Shown piece after piece: positions 33,101-41,830 of a stretch of DNA of 64,000 nt (the first letter of the stretch is position 1; each line of letters opens with the position of its first letter). The notes beneath the pieces were generated by a model, which was given only the letters and a program-made list of their open reading frames with translations, was not told the origin of the DNA and searched no databases. Where the stretch lies: positions 17,797,353-17,861,352 of the forward strand of contig OX422185.1 of NCBI GenBank assembly GCA_949130485.1, written 5' to 3'. This DNA comes from Agelas oroides (Eukaryota > Porifera > Demospongiae > Agelasida > Agelasidae). The position numbers and the translations under genes were made by a program.

Positions 33101-34176
33101 ATGGAATGAATGCTTACAGCAAAACATGGCTGCAGTTTGTGTTCCCAGTATATCTTTGGGTGCTAGTAGGACTCATGATTCTCATTAGTCATTTCTCACA
33201 GAGGTTTGCCAACCTGCTAGGCAGCAACCCAGTTTCAATCTTAGCTACACTCATCCTCCTCTCATATGCCAAGATTCTCCGCACAATTATTACTGCACTT
33301 TCTTCCACTGATCTTGAGTATTCAGACCATCCCAGCAAGTCAGTTAGAGTGTGGCTGTATGATGCAAACATTGACTATGTCCATGGCAAACACATTCCAC
33401 TCTTTCTAGTTGCAACGATTGTCTTCTTTTTCCTCTTTCTTCCTTACACCCTATTGCTTCTCTTTGGTCAGTGGCTGCAGGCCATATCACACCTGAGGCT
33501 TTTCTCATGGGTCAACAGTGCCAGGCTGAAACCTTTCATGGATTCATACCATGCTCCCTACAAAGCAAAACATCGCTACTGGCCTGGACTGCTGCTTGTG
33601 CTGCGCTTTGTTCTTCTTCTAGTGTTTGCTTTGAATTTTCAGCGTGAACCCAGTATAAACATGCTAGCAATTCTAGTTGGAACTGGGATACTTACAGTAT
33701 GGGCCTGGGTCAGTGGTGGGGTCTATATGAACTGGTGTCTAGATGCACTGGAAGCCTCATTTACTCTGAACTTGATCATGCTAGGTGTTGCCACCTACCA
33801 TGTCAAACTCACAGGAGGCAATCAGCTTGCAGTTGGGTACACCTCTGTCTCCGTAGCTGCCATAACATTCATTGGTATCCTTGCCTACCACATCTTCCAG
33901 CAACTGAGGCACACCAAGCTGTGGAAGAAGGCTTCTAAACTGAACTTTGAGTTCAAGAAATTGAACAAGAAACTGAACACCGAGCAAGAAGAATATTACC
34001 AGAATTTTGCCGAAGATACCACAGAACTTGGGAGGTTTGATCGACTTCGTGAATCTCTCCTTGATGACCTACCGCAGCCCACTGTGTTGTCTGTTATTGT
34101 TGCTAAAAATAATTGCTATCTAGCAGTATTTGGTGTTAGTTTTTGTACCCAGTCTACACTAGAAGTTCCACTATGA
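30184..34176 (+). CDS. Beta-helix (Pmp-like repeat) multi-pass membrane protein, gene 1
   Basis: A single coding exon of 1,330 codons. I start it at ATGACTCAG (30184), because the open frame upstream crosses a splice acceptor (CAG at 30169-30171) and has no earlier ATG. Residues 1-26 form a signal peptide. An N-terminal module with CATLSEYAQ and VFLPGEHVLD follows. Residues ~165-590 carry about 13 coils marked by GGAI/GGAL, each with an FxxNSA-type second motif, as in chlamydial Pmp proteins and other parallel beta-helices. Residues ~840-890 are cysteine-rich (CPFDYC, NRSGLLCGACNEGYS). From ~899 to 1240 there are about eight hydrophobic segments, with QWLQAISHL and YHAPYKAKHRYWPG between them. 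A lysine-rich tail of ~90 residues follows. It is a probable cell-surface protein of unknown ligand. The last ~27 residues come from a frameshift into what is 3' UTR in the paralogues. Confidence 0.9.
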   Translation: MTQSVSVIALLRVTALLMNIFSYCSAENMYCVTPTTTLCSSCPHDSTNCATLSEYAQQAEVYFTSNTTMVFLPGEHVLDRNITVANVVTLTMCGGSSSDNIATVVRNGSVGFSFTNMVDFRIYSLAFTSYNRSWSYGSHPASNSALLLQSTQNAKLVNCSFHDNLGTALVVNDTNISLAGGSKFIRNQCTCQSFSDLEVHELGCGIAALNSTLTFTGNSFFHDNTQTASSYTLSCAGAIWASASLLHFNGTNKFTGNSANNNNSGGGAIYVVANTILSFIGASNFSYNSADRSGGAIEARDNVKITFNGTNNFINNSASNNGGAIHAQSNITLSFIGTSNFSQNLAGRYGGAINAYNNTVLTFHGTTCFINNSANNNGGGAIRAGVSTSLSFIGTSNFSQNSAYSFGGAIETFNNILLTFNGINTFTNNSASNNGGGAIYAGSNISLSLNEISYFSHNSAGSNGGAIEAYGNVLVTLDGNNNFTCNSANSSGGVIYVGSNASLIFNGTSSLINNSAVQGGGIFADESTIIFNKNIGFANNGHNTGDSRGGALYLYISSTLSILPNTTVCWENNHASLGGAIYVFDVNPRIYCTQITTYIPKQKCFFQLPGQNYYSGLNVQLVFKNNSADAAGSVLYGGAIDNCRLTGLDSHGSGEVFDMLVHIEDDTDYSTTSNISSDPFRMCPCDDNNHPDCSKSSEVLSVHRGESYQVSVVAVGQREGIVPANVTSVDECNLLCSQTIQKTYKTCTTLNYTVFSHHSVTLELYADGPCSTFGDKLVLELNGTQSCPASLENSSMCICDQAHKKYGIEHCTITKSESAQITRHSNETFWVGYNHSGLIFHPRCPFDYCVNHIVHFTLNNTDMQCAPNRSGLLCGACNEGYSLGLGTFQCMECTNDDNLALLVPFAVMGVALVFLLLVCKLTVATGTLSGLVFYANIVGDNRTIFLPGESTNPFTVFIAWLNLDFGIETCLYDGMNAYSKTWLQFVFPVYLWVLVGLMILISHFSQRFANLLGSNPVSILATLILLSYAKILRTIITALSSTDLEYSDHPSKSVRVWLYDANIDYVHGKHIPLFLVATIVFFFLFLPYTLLLLFGQWLQAISHLRLFSWVNSARLKPFMDSYHAPYKAKHRYWPGLLLVLRFVLLLVFALNFQREPSINMLAILVGTGILTVWAWVSGGVYMNWCLDALEASFTLNLIMLGVATYHVKLTGGNQLAVGYTSVSVAAITFIGILAYHIFQQLRHTKLWKKASKLNFEFKKLNKKLNTEQEEYYQNFAEDTTELGRFDRLRESLLDDLPQPTVLSVIVAKNNCYLAVFGVSFCTQSTLEVPL

Positions 34177-34954
34177 ATTTTACTTAGGCAAAAACTTTGT
34201 ATATATGCTATATATGCATAAGGTTCTAAAGGTTTTAGCAAAAATTAAATTTGTTTTTTTGGGTCATATATATATTTTTTGTTTGCATTGTACTTTGTCA
34301 CATAGATAGTAGATTTAGAAAACCGAGGGCCACCGGCCCCAGGCTTGGGTGCGGCCCAGTTCTCATGTGAGTCAACCAGCTTGTATGAATAATTCATATT
34401 TCCCATGCACCGTATGCCTGTCCCTCGATACTATGCTTATTCCATGAACTAGTTCTAGTCTGGAACCCAGACCCTCTGGCACTGTGAGGCCAGAAGGATT
34501 AGGGTCCAGACTAGACTAGCCTGTGATTACAACAAAGTCCCAAGTTTGGTAACAGGCTAGCCCCATTCCCAGGTTCCCTGCACAAGAGCCAGAGAATGAG
34601 GCTAGTAAAAGAAAACAAGCAAGCTTAATTCTTGCCCTCGATACGATGCTTATTCCATGAACTAGTCTGTGATTACAACAAAGTACAAAGTTTGGTGACA
34701 GGCACCTGTGCATAAATTATTAAGCTGGCTAGCTCATGTGAGAAGTGGGCCCAAAACAAGTATGTTATATTGTCTGGTCTCTCACAGCCGACAAATATAG
34801 AACGTGTTCTTAGTGCCCTATGGTGGGGAAGACATGGTGATCAATTGTTTGAAGTTTTGGGACATGTACAAACATATACAATTTATACAAGTTTCTCTCC
34901 AGTAGTTCATGTAACCTATCTAAAGTACAAACTAAGTTTCTTCATACCAGCTGC
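34177..34954. other. 3' flank of gene 1 with element fragments
   Basis: AT-rich 3' flank. 34445-34530 is a palindrome (CTAGTCTGGAACCCAGACC ... GGGTCCAGACTAG) related to the 9-bp-TSD family. 34551-34604 is another (TAGCCCCATTCCCAGG ... GAGAATGAGGCTA) without a readable target duplication. GTGATTACAACAAAGT with AAGTTTGGTRACAGGC occurs twice (34522 and 34670), and CGATACKATGCTTATTCC also occurs twice. No gene. Confidence 0.55.
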
Positions 34955-35360
34955 ATAGCAACCGTTATAGTACACAACCGTAGCTATCCAGGATAGCTGC
35001 ATGCATGGCTTGATATAATTATGTTTGAAGCAATAGCTAACACTTGCACTTTATTGCACACTTCGTCATTCGTTGCTTCATTTCTGAGGCTACTCCCACC
35101 CAACCATGGGCGGGGCCTGGGAGTGAGGCTACATCACTTGTACTGTGAAGTAGCAAGGATGCCAGTTGCATGTCATAGGTTTAATGTTTGTACTTCACTG
35201 CACACTTTGTTTGCCACACAACTGCAGGGTGAGGTTGTATTCATGGTTACAGCGTTGACTGAGCCACACCCATTTTAGCAGGCATGCATGCTATGAGCAA
35301 TTGCAGATGCGTCCAACATGTTTTCAAGTTGGTTCTGCTTGGTTCAATGGATAGATAAAT
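34955..35360. repeat. Dispersed repeat copy (partner 26480-27120)
   Basis: It shares GTAGCTATCCAGG, CATGGCTTGATAT, ACTTTATTGCACACTT, ACTGCAGGGTGAGG and CTATGAGCAATTGCAGATGC with the copy at 26.5-27.1 kb, in the same order. A TAGCCTCG-family end pair (GAGGCTACTCCCACC ... GGGGCCTGGGAGTGAGGCTA) sits at 35087-35131. Confidence 0.6.
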
Positions 35361-35641
35361 TGACAGTTGAATATACAGCAGATAGATAATTATGTAGAAT
35401 TTGTCTACAAAGTAGCTAAATAGTGGATTTGCTCATGAAGTATGCACTGAACCATATAGCTACTCAAACATTTAATATAAGATGGATGCTTATTTGCAAA
35501 TGCCACTGATAAATTTCCCATAAGGCCCCAATTTCGTTGATTTTTTAGTTTCTCATCAGGTGCTTCTCCTGCACACAGTGCGGGCGGGCGGGCATTACCA
35601 TTATTCAGCCAACAGATATTTCTCAGTTGACAAGCGTTGAT
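35361..35641. other. No feature recognised
   Basis: AT-rich sequence with a short GCGGGCGGGCGGGC run at 35580-35593. Nothing else stands out. Confidence 0.4.
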
Positions 35642-35716
35642 GGCAAGATGTAGCCTCGTTCCCAGGCCCCGTCCGAAAAATTCGGACGAGGCCTGGGAAC
35701 GAGGCTAGGCAAGATG
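35642..35716. mobile_element. 57-bp TAGCCTCG palindrome with perfect 9-bp TSD
   Basis: The element at 35651-35707 is an almost perfect palindrome: TAGCCTCGTTCCCAGGCC, then CCGTCCGAA, three A residues, TTCGGACG and the mirrored end GGCCTGGGAACGAGGCTA (with a one-base slip). It is flanked by GGCAAGATG at 35642-35650 and 35708-35716. It is the best-preserved short member of its family. Confidence 0.93.
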
Positions 35717-36143
35717 ATCGTCGCTCATTATCCGCCATTGTAGAAGTTTTTTTGGATGCTGTGCACTAGACAGATGCGTTTGTTAGCGTTACGATCATCG
35801 CTATGCTCATGACGCCTATCGCTTGTTTGATTAACGTCGCTGATATGTGCAAATAAAACAATGGTGATAAATTCTATCGCGGAAAATCCGTGCGGGCGGT
35901 CGATGAGAAACTAATAATCAACGAATTGGGGCCTAAGTGCAATTCTGATACCACTCTCATTTCTCCCATCTCCTCACAACATGCCTTTGATTTCAGCTGC
36001 AAATTTCCTGGTATGGTGTTTCCATGGCTTTTTTTGAGAAAATACGTCTTCCTCCTCACCCCTCACCAATGTTCAGAAGCTTCCCTTGCCAGTGGCAGTA
36101 AGCAAAGCCCCCAAGGGTGGCATATCTCAGATTGCTCAACAAT
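35717..36143. other. No gene recognised
   Basis: Unremarkable sequence. An open frame of 174 codons (35890-36414, plus) spans it but runs straight through a mobile element at 36153-36211 and has no domain, so I do not call it a gene. Confidence 0.45.
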
Positions 36144-36220
36144 CAAAGTTCGTAGCCTCGTTCCCAGGCCCCGCCCAGCTTATGCGCGGGGAGAGCCTGG
36201 GAACGATGCTACAAAGTTCA
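36144..36220. mobile_element. TAGCCTCG mini-element, 59 bp, 9-bp TSD
   Basis: The element at 36153-36211 starts TAGCCTCGTTCCCAGGCC and ends GCCTGGGAACGATGCTA. CAAAGTTCG (36144-36152) and CAAAGTTCA (36212-36220) flank it: eight of nine bases match. Confidence 0.88.
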
Positions 36221-36462
36221 TATATCTGCAATTGTTCAGCATGGGGCATACAAAAGACCACGACAGACAGATGATAACCAGCTCACACACACAGACCATA
36301 AGGCCATACCAAATTAATTTATGTTTCACGGATTGCTTAGGTCAGAAACATGACCCGGTAGGCAAGCAAAAAAATAAAAATAAAAATGACCAAACCTCTC
36401 ATAAATTTAATTAGGTACCACTCAGCCACACAACTGCTCGCCATCCTCCATTCTTGCCACAT

Positions 36463-36555
36463 GGTGAGTACTTAGCCTCGTTTCCAGGCCTTCGCGCGTT
36501 CGTCGCTTGCAGTACGAAAAACGCGCGAAGGCCCGGAACGAGGCTGGTGAGTACT
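36463..36555. mobile_element. TAGCCTCG mini-element, 73 bp, 10-bp direct flanks
   Basis: The element at 36473-36545 starts TAGCCTCGTTTCCAGGCC and ends GGCCCGGAACGAGGCT. GGTGAGTACT occurs at 36463-36472 and 36546-36555. The interior TTCGCGCG...CGCGCGAA extends the palindrome. The apparent tenth base may be shared with the element end. Confidence 0.88.
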
Positions 36556-36779
36556 GGATTACGTGTACATATTAATTGCATTTTTACTTTTTTTTTTTTT
36601 CAATTTTCAAGAAAAAGACCCGGCCGGATCCGTGAAACATCAAATCAATTTGGTATGGCCTAATGTTCTTGAGTGTGGTAGCATCTTTAATAGGAACAGG
36701 TGATCAAGGTTCATTTTCAATCAAGGTTCATTTTTGCCCCACCCATACAGGGTATTACAGCATACAGCAGCCAACACAC

Positions 36780-37404
36780 GGAACACAATGCATAATTAAA
36801 AGTACATTGTTCGTGATGGCCACCACGTCGGATTAGACACACCTATTATGTCGAGGGAATCAGCACAACCGAGGTATGGACGCCTCAGACAGGTAGCATT
36901 TAGGACACCGCCACCATCCTGGAGCCAACTAGACATGAGCTCCATTCGCCACTCTCCTCCCGTCAGACAAACAAAACACATAAGTTAAACACGCGGACCC
37001 GTTGTTCAACTGAGCTGTCACTTGTACTAGTCTCGGGAGCTCACACCTCCGTCGTTCAAGTCTTGGCTAAGTCATACGTTGGTCTCTGGAGCTCACACCT
37101 CCGTCTTCCTGTGTTAGTCGTGGTGTGCTTTAGCAAACTCAAGGTTTAGCGGACAGACTGGCAGGACGGCTCAGTAAACACTGCCACTGCGCACCCACCC
37201 GAGCAAAGGGCTCGCACCCCTTGAGTTCGGTCGTAGTCTTGCCTTCTCTGAGAGCTCTCACCTCCCTCTCACCACCGTCATTACTTCGACACGAGACACT
37301 GATCATAATTTAGTACGCATGCGCGCTATTGCGCGCGCGCACTTTCCCGCGGTCGACGCCCCCCACATGCATAAATCCGCAGTGATCATCTGGATTACAC
37401 CCGT
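36780..37404. other. GC-rich, CpG-containing patch upstream of the second first exon
   Basis: The sequence becomes GC-rich, with GCGCGCGCGC at 37333-37344 and duplicated GGGAGCTCACACCTCCGTC-like units at 37035 and 37095. A minus-strand frame of 61 codons (36981-36796) has no recognised domain. It looks like a promoter-type island, possibly bidirectional. No defined core promoter elements can be assigned. Confidence 0.35.
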
Positions 37405-37526
37405 TTGCTGTGGTCTCTCCTTCACGTAGCTGTACACTGATTTCGACTGTTCCGGGAACGCTACAGCCCAGCTAGTCCGCGGCGCAAGGTATCAAACACA
37501 TCCCGCTCCTCTTGAGCACAAGTGCT
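37405..37526 (+). promoter_or_regulatory. Putative non-coding first exon of gene 2
   Basis: It is homologous to 29030-29145: CTTCACGTAGCTGTAC, CGACTGTTCCGGGAAC, CCGCGGCGCAAGGTAT, ACACATCCCGCTCC, CTTGAGCAC, then donor GTAAGT at 37527. The next matching acceptor is directly before the gene 2 start at 43337, implying an intron of about 5.8 kb. Transcript data would be needed to confirm the pairing; the exon could also serve a different acceptor. Confidence 0.5.
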
Positions 37527-38688
37527 GTAAGTTTATTTATAGCTCAAAGCAATGAACATTGAAATGGGTTGGGGTGCTAATTGTTTGCTCTTCCGTTTTA
37601 GTAGCCATTTGTGGAAGTAACTGCACTTAGCTACACTGGTTGTTTCTTGAAGATGTGTCTTTGTAGCTAACTAGTGAAGGGGTTGCAAATGAAATAATAA
37701 TCTCGTGTAATTTCACAAAGCACTCCTCTGAGGGGATCCATACTACAATGTACTCTTTGATAGCTACACGCTGCGCTTCTCTTCCTCACAAATTCAAAGT
37801 TGATTGCAATGTTTCACTCTTTGGACTTCTTCAGGCAAAATGTTGCTATCAGCTTTGAATTTGTGGGAGAGAGAAGGGCCACGTATAGCTACCAAGAGTA
37901 CAATGTAATTACATTGATTCCGGGCATGCATATTCTTAGGTTGCATGCATTTGGGTGGCCCCCAGTTGCAAAAGGTTGAAATGTCAACAAAAGTATACAT
38001 AATTATATATATATATATTTTTCCAGTTGGTAACAGAGTACCATTTGTTTATTGTAGTTGTACAAAATATTCATCGTGTTATTGTGAAAAATGAGGGGTG
38101 TGGAACTCAAGCAATATTCATCATGCTGTTTGTGAAAGACAAGAGATAAAGCTCAGCAAGATTCATCATGTTAGTTATCTTGTTTACTTGCAAAAGATGA
38201 GGGTAGAACTCAAAAACAGAGTGAATCAATTGGCTGATCATGGTTGCATCAGTTTCATACGATTCATATCATGCTCCTCTTGAGCACTAGCCACTGTGCT
38301 GTAGGTCTATTTCAGTTGACTGTTAGCTAGCTGTGACATAGATACGTAGCAGAATAGTCCCTCTACTCTGATATCTATTATTGTGAAGTGACTAGACTTC
38401 TAGCTCAAAGCAATGAAATTGAAAATTGAAAAGGGGTGTGGTGCTAATTGTTTGCTCTTCTGTTTAGTAGCCATTTGTGGATGAAACTGCACTTAGCTCC
38501 ACTGTTTACTGTTCCGTGAAGATGTGCCTTTGTAACTAGTGAAGGTGTTGCAGATATAATAATCTCATAATTATGTAATTTCACAAAGCACTTCTCAGAT
38601 GGGATCTGTACTACAATGTACTCTTTGGTAGCTGCACGCTGTACTTCTCTCACTCAAAGTTGATTGCAGCGTTTCACTCTTTGGGCTT

Positions 38689-38739
38689 CTTCAGGCAAAC
38701 AACAATATAACACCTTGTTGTATTGTTGTTTGCCTGAAG
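38689..38739. repeat. Hairpin inserted in repeat unit 2
   Basis: CTTCAGGCAAACAACAATA pairs with TATTGTTGTTTGCCTGAAG around a short loop. Units 1 and 4 lack the second arm, so this copy has gained an inverted duplication of local sequence. Confidence 0.75.
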
Positions 38740-39511
38740 CAGTCCAAAGGGCAAAATGTTGCAGTCAGCTTTGAATTTGTGGGAAAGAGAAAGGCCATGT
38801 ATAGTTACCAAGAGTACATAAATTATCTGGTTTCAGTCTCAATCAGATTGATTACAGGCATGCATATTCTTAAGTTGCATGCATTTGGGTGGCCCCCCAG
38901 TTGCAAAAGGTTGAAATGTCAACAAAAGTAATTTAAATTCTTGGTAACACAGTACCATTTGTTTATTGTAGTTGTACAAAACAGTAAATATTCATTGTGT
39001 TATTGTGAAAATGAGGGGTGTGGAACTCAAGCAATATTCATCATGCTGTTTGTGAAAGGCAAGAGATAAAGCTCAGCAAGATTCATCATGTTATGTTGAT
39101 AACATCTTGTTTACTTGTAAAAGACGAGGGTGGAACTGAAAAAACAGAGTGAAGCAATTGGGTAGTTTTGGCTGATCATGGTTGCATCAGTTTCATACCA
39201 TTCATACCTTGAGCACTAGGCACGGTGCTGTAAGTTGACTGTTAGCTAGTTATGACATAGATATAGCAGAGCAGTCCCTCTACTCTGATATCTATTATTG
39301 TGAAGTTGTAGCTGAAAGCAATGAACTTGAAAATTGAAAAGGGGTGTGGCACTAATTGTTTGCTGTTCTGTTTTAGTAGCCATTTGTGGAAGTAACTGCA
39401 CTTAGCTACACTGTTTACTGTTTCGTGAAGATGTGCCTTTGTAACTAGTGAAGGTGTTGCAGATATAATAATCAAATCAATTTCACAAAGCACTTTTCTG
39501 AGGAGATCTGT

Positions 39512-39906
39512 ACTACAATGTAGCCTCGTTCCCAGGCCTTCCCACTGTCCAGTTTTTGATGACGTCAACGACGTCAGTGTCTACCTAGGTAGACAGAGGG
39601 AGGGGTCCCCCATCGAAAGATCAAGCTTGAGGCGAGCTTGAGGCCTTATCTTGTAATTTCTGCTCCAAGCATTGGAGTTTTGAACGTTCGTGAAGTGAAA
39701 AATGTACCACTCCTGGTTCAAAACAAAAACGCGTGCACAAAATGTGTTCTTCAATAGGGGACCCCTCCCCCCCTCTGTCTACCTAGGTAGACACTGACAT
39801 CATTCACAAGATAAAATATACCAGGCCTTCCCCCTCCGATTTTGCATACTGCAAGTGATCAAAAACTAGATGGTGCGAAGGCCTGGGAATGAGGCTAACT
39901 ACAATG
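39512..39906. mobile_element. 377-bp TAGCCTCG-type element, 9-bp TSD, proven by empty sites
   Basis: The element at 39521-39897 starts TAGCCTCGTTCCCAGGCC and ends GGCCTGGGAATGAGGCTA. ACTACAATG flanks it (39512-39520, 39898-39906). The two earlier tandem units carry the same target once and uninterrupted (37742-37750, 38610-38618). Inside, at 39570-39801, is a second foldback with ends GACGTCAGTGTCTACCTAGG / CTACCTAGGTAGACACTGAC, so the element is nested. Confidence 0.93.
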
Positions 39907-40258
39907 TACTTTTTGGTTGCTACACGCTGCACTCTCTCCCGCACAAATTCAAATCTGGTTCCACTGTTTTGCCTTTCAGGTGTTTCTTCAGATAAACATG
40001 ACAACACCTTTTTGGAGTGTGTATTGTTATATGCCTGGACGTGTTTTTTATCAATTGGGAAACCATCTTTCTGGGTTTGTTTTTGTTGTATTTATTGTAG
40101 TTGCACAAAACAGTAAATATTCATTGTGTTGTTGTGAAAATGAGGGGTGTGGAACTGAAGCAATATTACTTAATAATATTACTCATCTTGATTATTTATT
40201 TGGAGATACAGTGATTGGTAGTCGTTACCAGGCTGTGGTTAACAGTTTATGTTATAGT

Positions 40259-40368
40259 TATAGCACAGGTGCCAGGGATTTATGGCAGTAAACAGACTGA
40301 GTTCGAGGGCACAGCCCGAGGACGAGGTTTGTTTACTACAGCCATAAATCCCTGGCCACCTGGCTATA
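40259..40368. mobile_element. Foldback element, ~110 bp
   Basis: TAGCACAGGTGCCAGGGATT and TATGGC at the left end are mirrored by GCCATAAATCCCTGGC and ACCTGGCTA at the right. GTTCGAGGGC/GCCCGAGGAC forms the inner stem. No convincing target duplication. Confidence 0.7.
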
Positions 40369-40905
40369 ATTATTATATATCCCACCTGATTGGTCCTTTG
40401 TTGTTATTATTGTAAACACATCTGTACATGTGCAAGTGTTTACAGTAATTTCAATATTATTTACTGTCACAGTAAAATGATGTAAAATCTGTACTACAGT
40501 CTGACAATGTAGTAGACTGTAAACTAAAACTACATGGAGAGGGAATGGCAGTTATTCATTTATCGTAAATGAATAATTAGATATACGGTCATGAGGGCAG
40601 AGTATCGTCGCGATCGTGGTGAAGTGTTTACTCAAGGACAGCGTTGCTGTTTGCTTCCCGTAAGTGCAGTGATGAATATCTGTGTTGCTCCAGGCTGCTG
40701 TAGTAGATCAGACTGAAAGAAACAGCAGTCTTTTGATGGTCTACACTCTGTAAAAGGCCTCACTAAGGTGTTTGGTTCATCAGATAATTCGGTAGGAAGA
40801 ACCTACTGTCAAACTGGAGTGGAGTGTGCAGTAGGAATCCCCATTTTGAGATGTAAAGGGGGTCCCACCACTACAGCTAGCTACACTGTACACAGACATT
40901 GCCAT
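40369..40905. other. No gene recognised
   Basis: Includes a short palindromic TTATTCATTTATCGTAAATGAATAA at 40553-40577. No coding signal or other repeat stands out. Confidence 0.4.
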
Positions 40906-41032
40906 GTACTAGAGTAGTCTCATCCCCAAACCTCATCCGGTGCGTCTATCGCTTCCAGTATAATGTGTGCGATACTGAAAGTGATCCGCACTGGGGTTGG
41001 TTTTGGGTCTGGGACCGAGACTAGTACTAGAG
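40906..41032. mobile_element. 109-bp TAGTCTC mini-element, perfect 9-bp TSD
   Basis: The element at 40915-41023 starts TAGTCTCATCCCCAAACC and ends GGTCTGGGACCGAGACTA. GTACTAGAG flanks both sides (40906-40914, 41024-41032). It matches the element at 13130-13219 internally. The inverted copy of the surrounding sequence at 41706-41830 carries the target once (as GTACTAGTG), an empty site. Confidence 0.92.
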
Positions 41033-41830
41033 ATGAGTATGAGGATAGTGATGAGCAGCAGTAGTGTTTGCAATGAAGTAAACATTAGCGTACTGTATAT
41101 GGTAAAAACGATGAAGATTCATTGAAGAGGTAAGCTAGCTGGAGCTTGGCAAATTGCCTCGTTTCCAGGCTCTTCACCACCTCCAGTATGTATGTATGGA
41201 GCAGAAGGCCTGGGAGATCTCATCATGTGCAATCAATGATGTCAGGTGGACAGAGGGGCCCAGGGCCAGTGTTTGATTCCCAGCAAGTCTTTTCACTATT
41301 TCCTCATAACATCTAACATGTGTTTAATCTTATTTCATCTAAGTTTTACTTACTAGTGATTATGTACGCTCTACGTAGGGTTCCAATCTTAAGGTATGAG
41401 AAACTCATCATTGGGGACAAACGCGGCATTTCCTTTTTGCTGAGACAAACAACTCTTGAGACCCTATACATGCAACCAAGAAGCTGATGGTTGTAAATAG
41501 GTTAAATCATCCTTTCTGATGTGCGTAGGATGGGAACCCTATATAAAATACTTCTTTGTTATTAAGTGCTTGTAGCCGAAACTGAGATCATTACACTTTG
41601 CTTCAGCTTTAAACCCACGTCAAACTAAATTGTAGCTTATTTCCTTCACTGTGGAAATCACATGCAAAAAACTACCAATTGATTTTGAGTGGCCTGCTCA
41701 GCTACTCCTCCAGCTAGCTTACCTTCTCAATGAGTCCTCATCGTTTTTACCATATACGCCAGTGTTTACTTCATTGCAAACATTACTGCTGCTCATCTCT
41801 ATCCTCATACTCATCACTAGTACTTGGTGT
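41024..41830. repeat. Long inverted repeat, ~120-bp arms
   Basis: The left arm 41024-41144 (GATGAGTATGAGGATAGTG, GGTAAAAACGATGA, GGTAAGCTAGCTGGAG) is the reverse complement of 41706-41830. The ~560-bp spacer holds no gene. A decayed TAGCCTCG-type fragment is at 41155-41215, and a tRNA-like stretch with GTTTGATTCCC near 41270 could be a SINE B box. Confidence 0.75.

Larger units (their letters stand above)
37527..40170 (+). repeat. ~0.9-kb tandem repeats including the end of exon 1
   Basis: Units begin near 37543, 38402 and 39312 with GCTCAAAGCAATGAA-type sequence and contain TAGTAGCCATTTGTGGA, GATGTGYCTTTGTA, CAAAGCACT and CTACAATGTA in the same order; a fourth, partial unit follows to 40170. 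The first two units end with a shortened copy of the exon 1 tail (CTTGAGCACTAG, then GTAGGT at 38301 or GTAAGT at 39231). Alternative 5' exons are therefore possible. An (AT)n run is at 38004-38019. Confidence 0.75.

Noticed and set aside
30184-34176. Bacterial Pmp/autotransporter gene or bacterial contamination
   Set aside because: The repeats resemble Pmp coils, but the protein ends in a polytopic membrane domain rather than a beta-barrel. The gene has spliced-leader architecture and is embedded in animal-type repeats.
35890-36414. 174-codon plus-strand open frame
   Set aside because: It runs through a 59-bp transposon with its target duplication and has no recognisable domain or composition.
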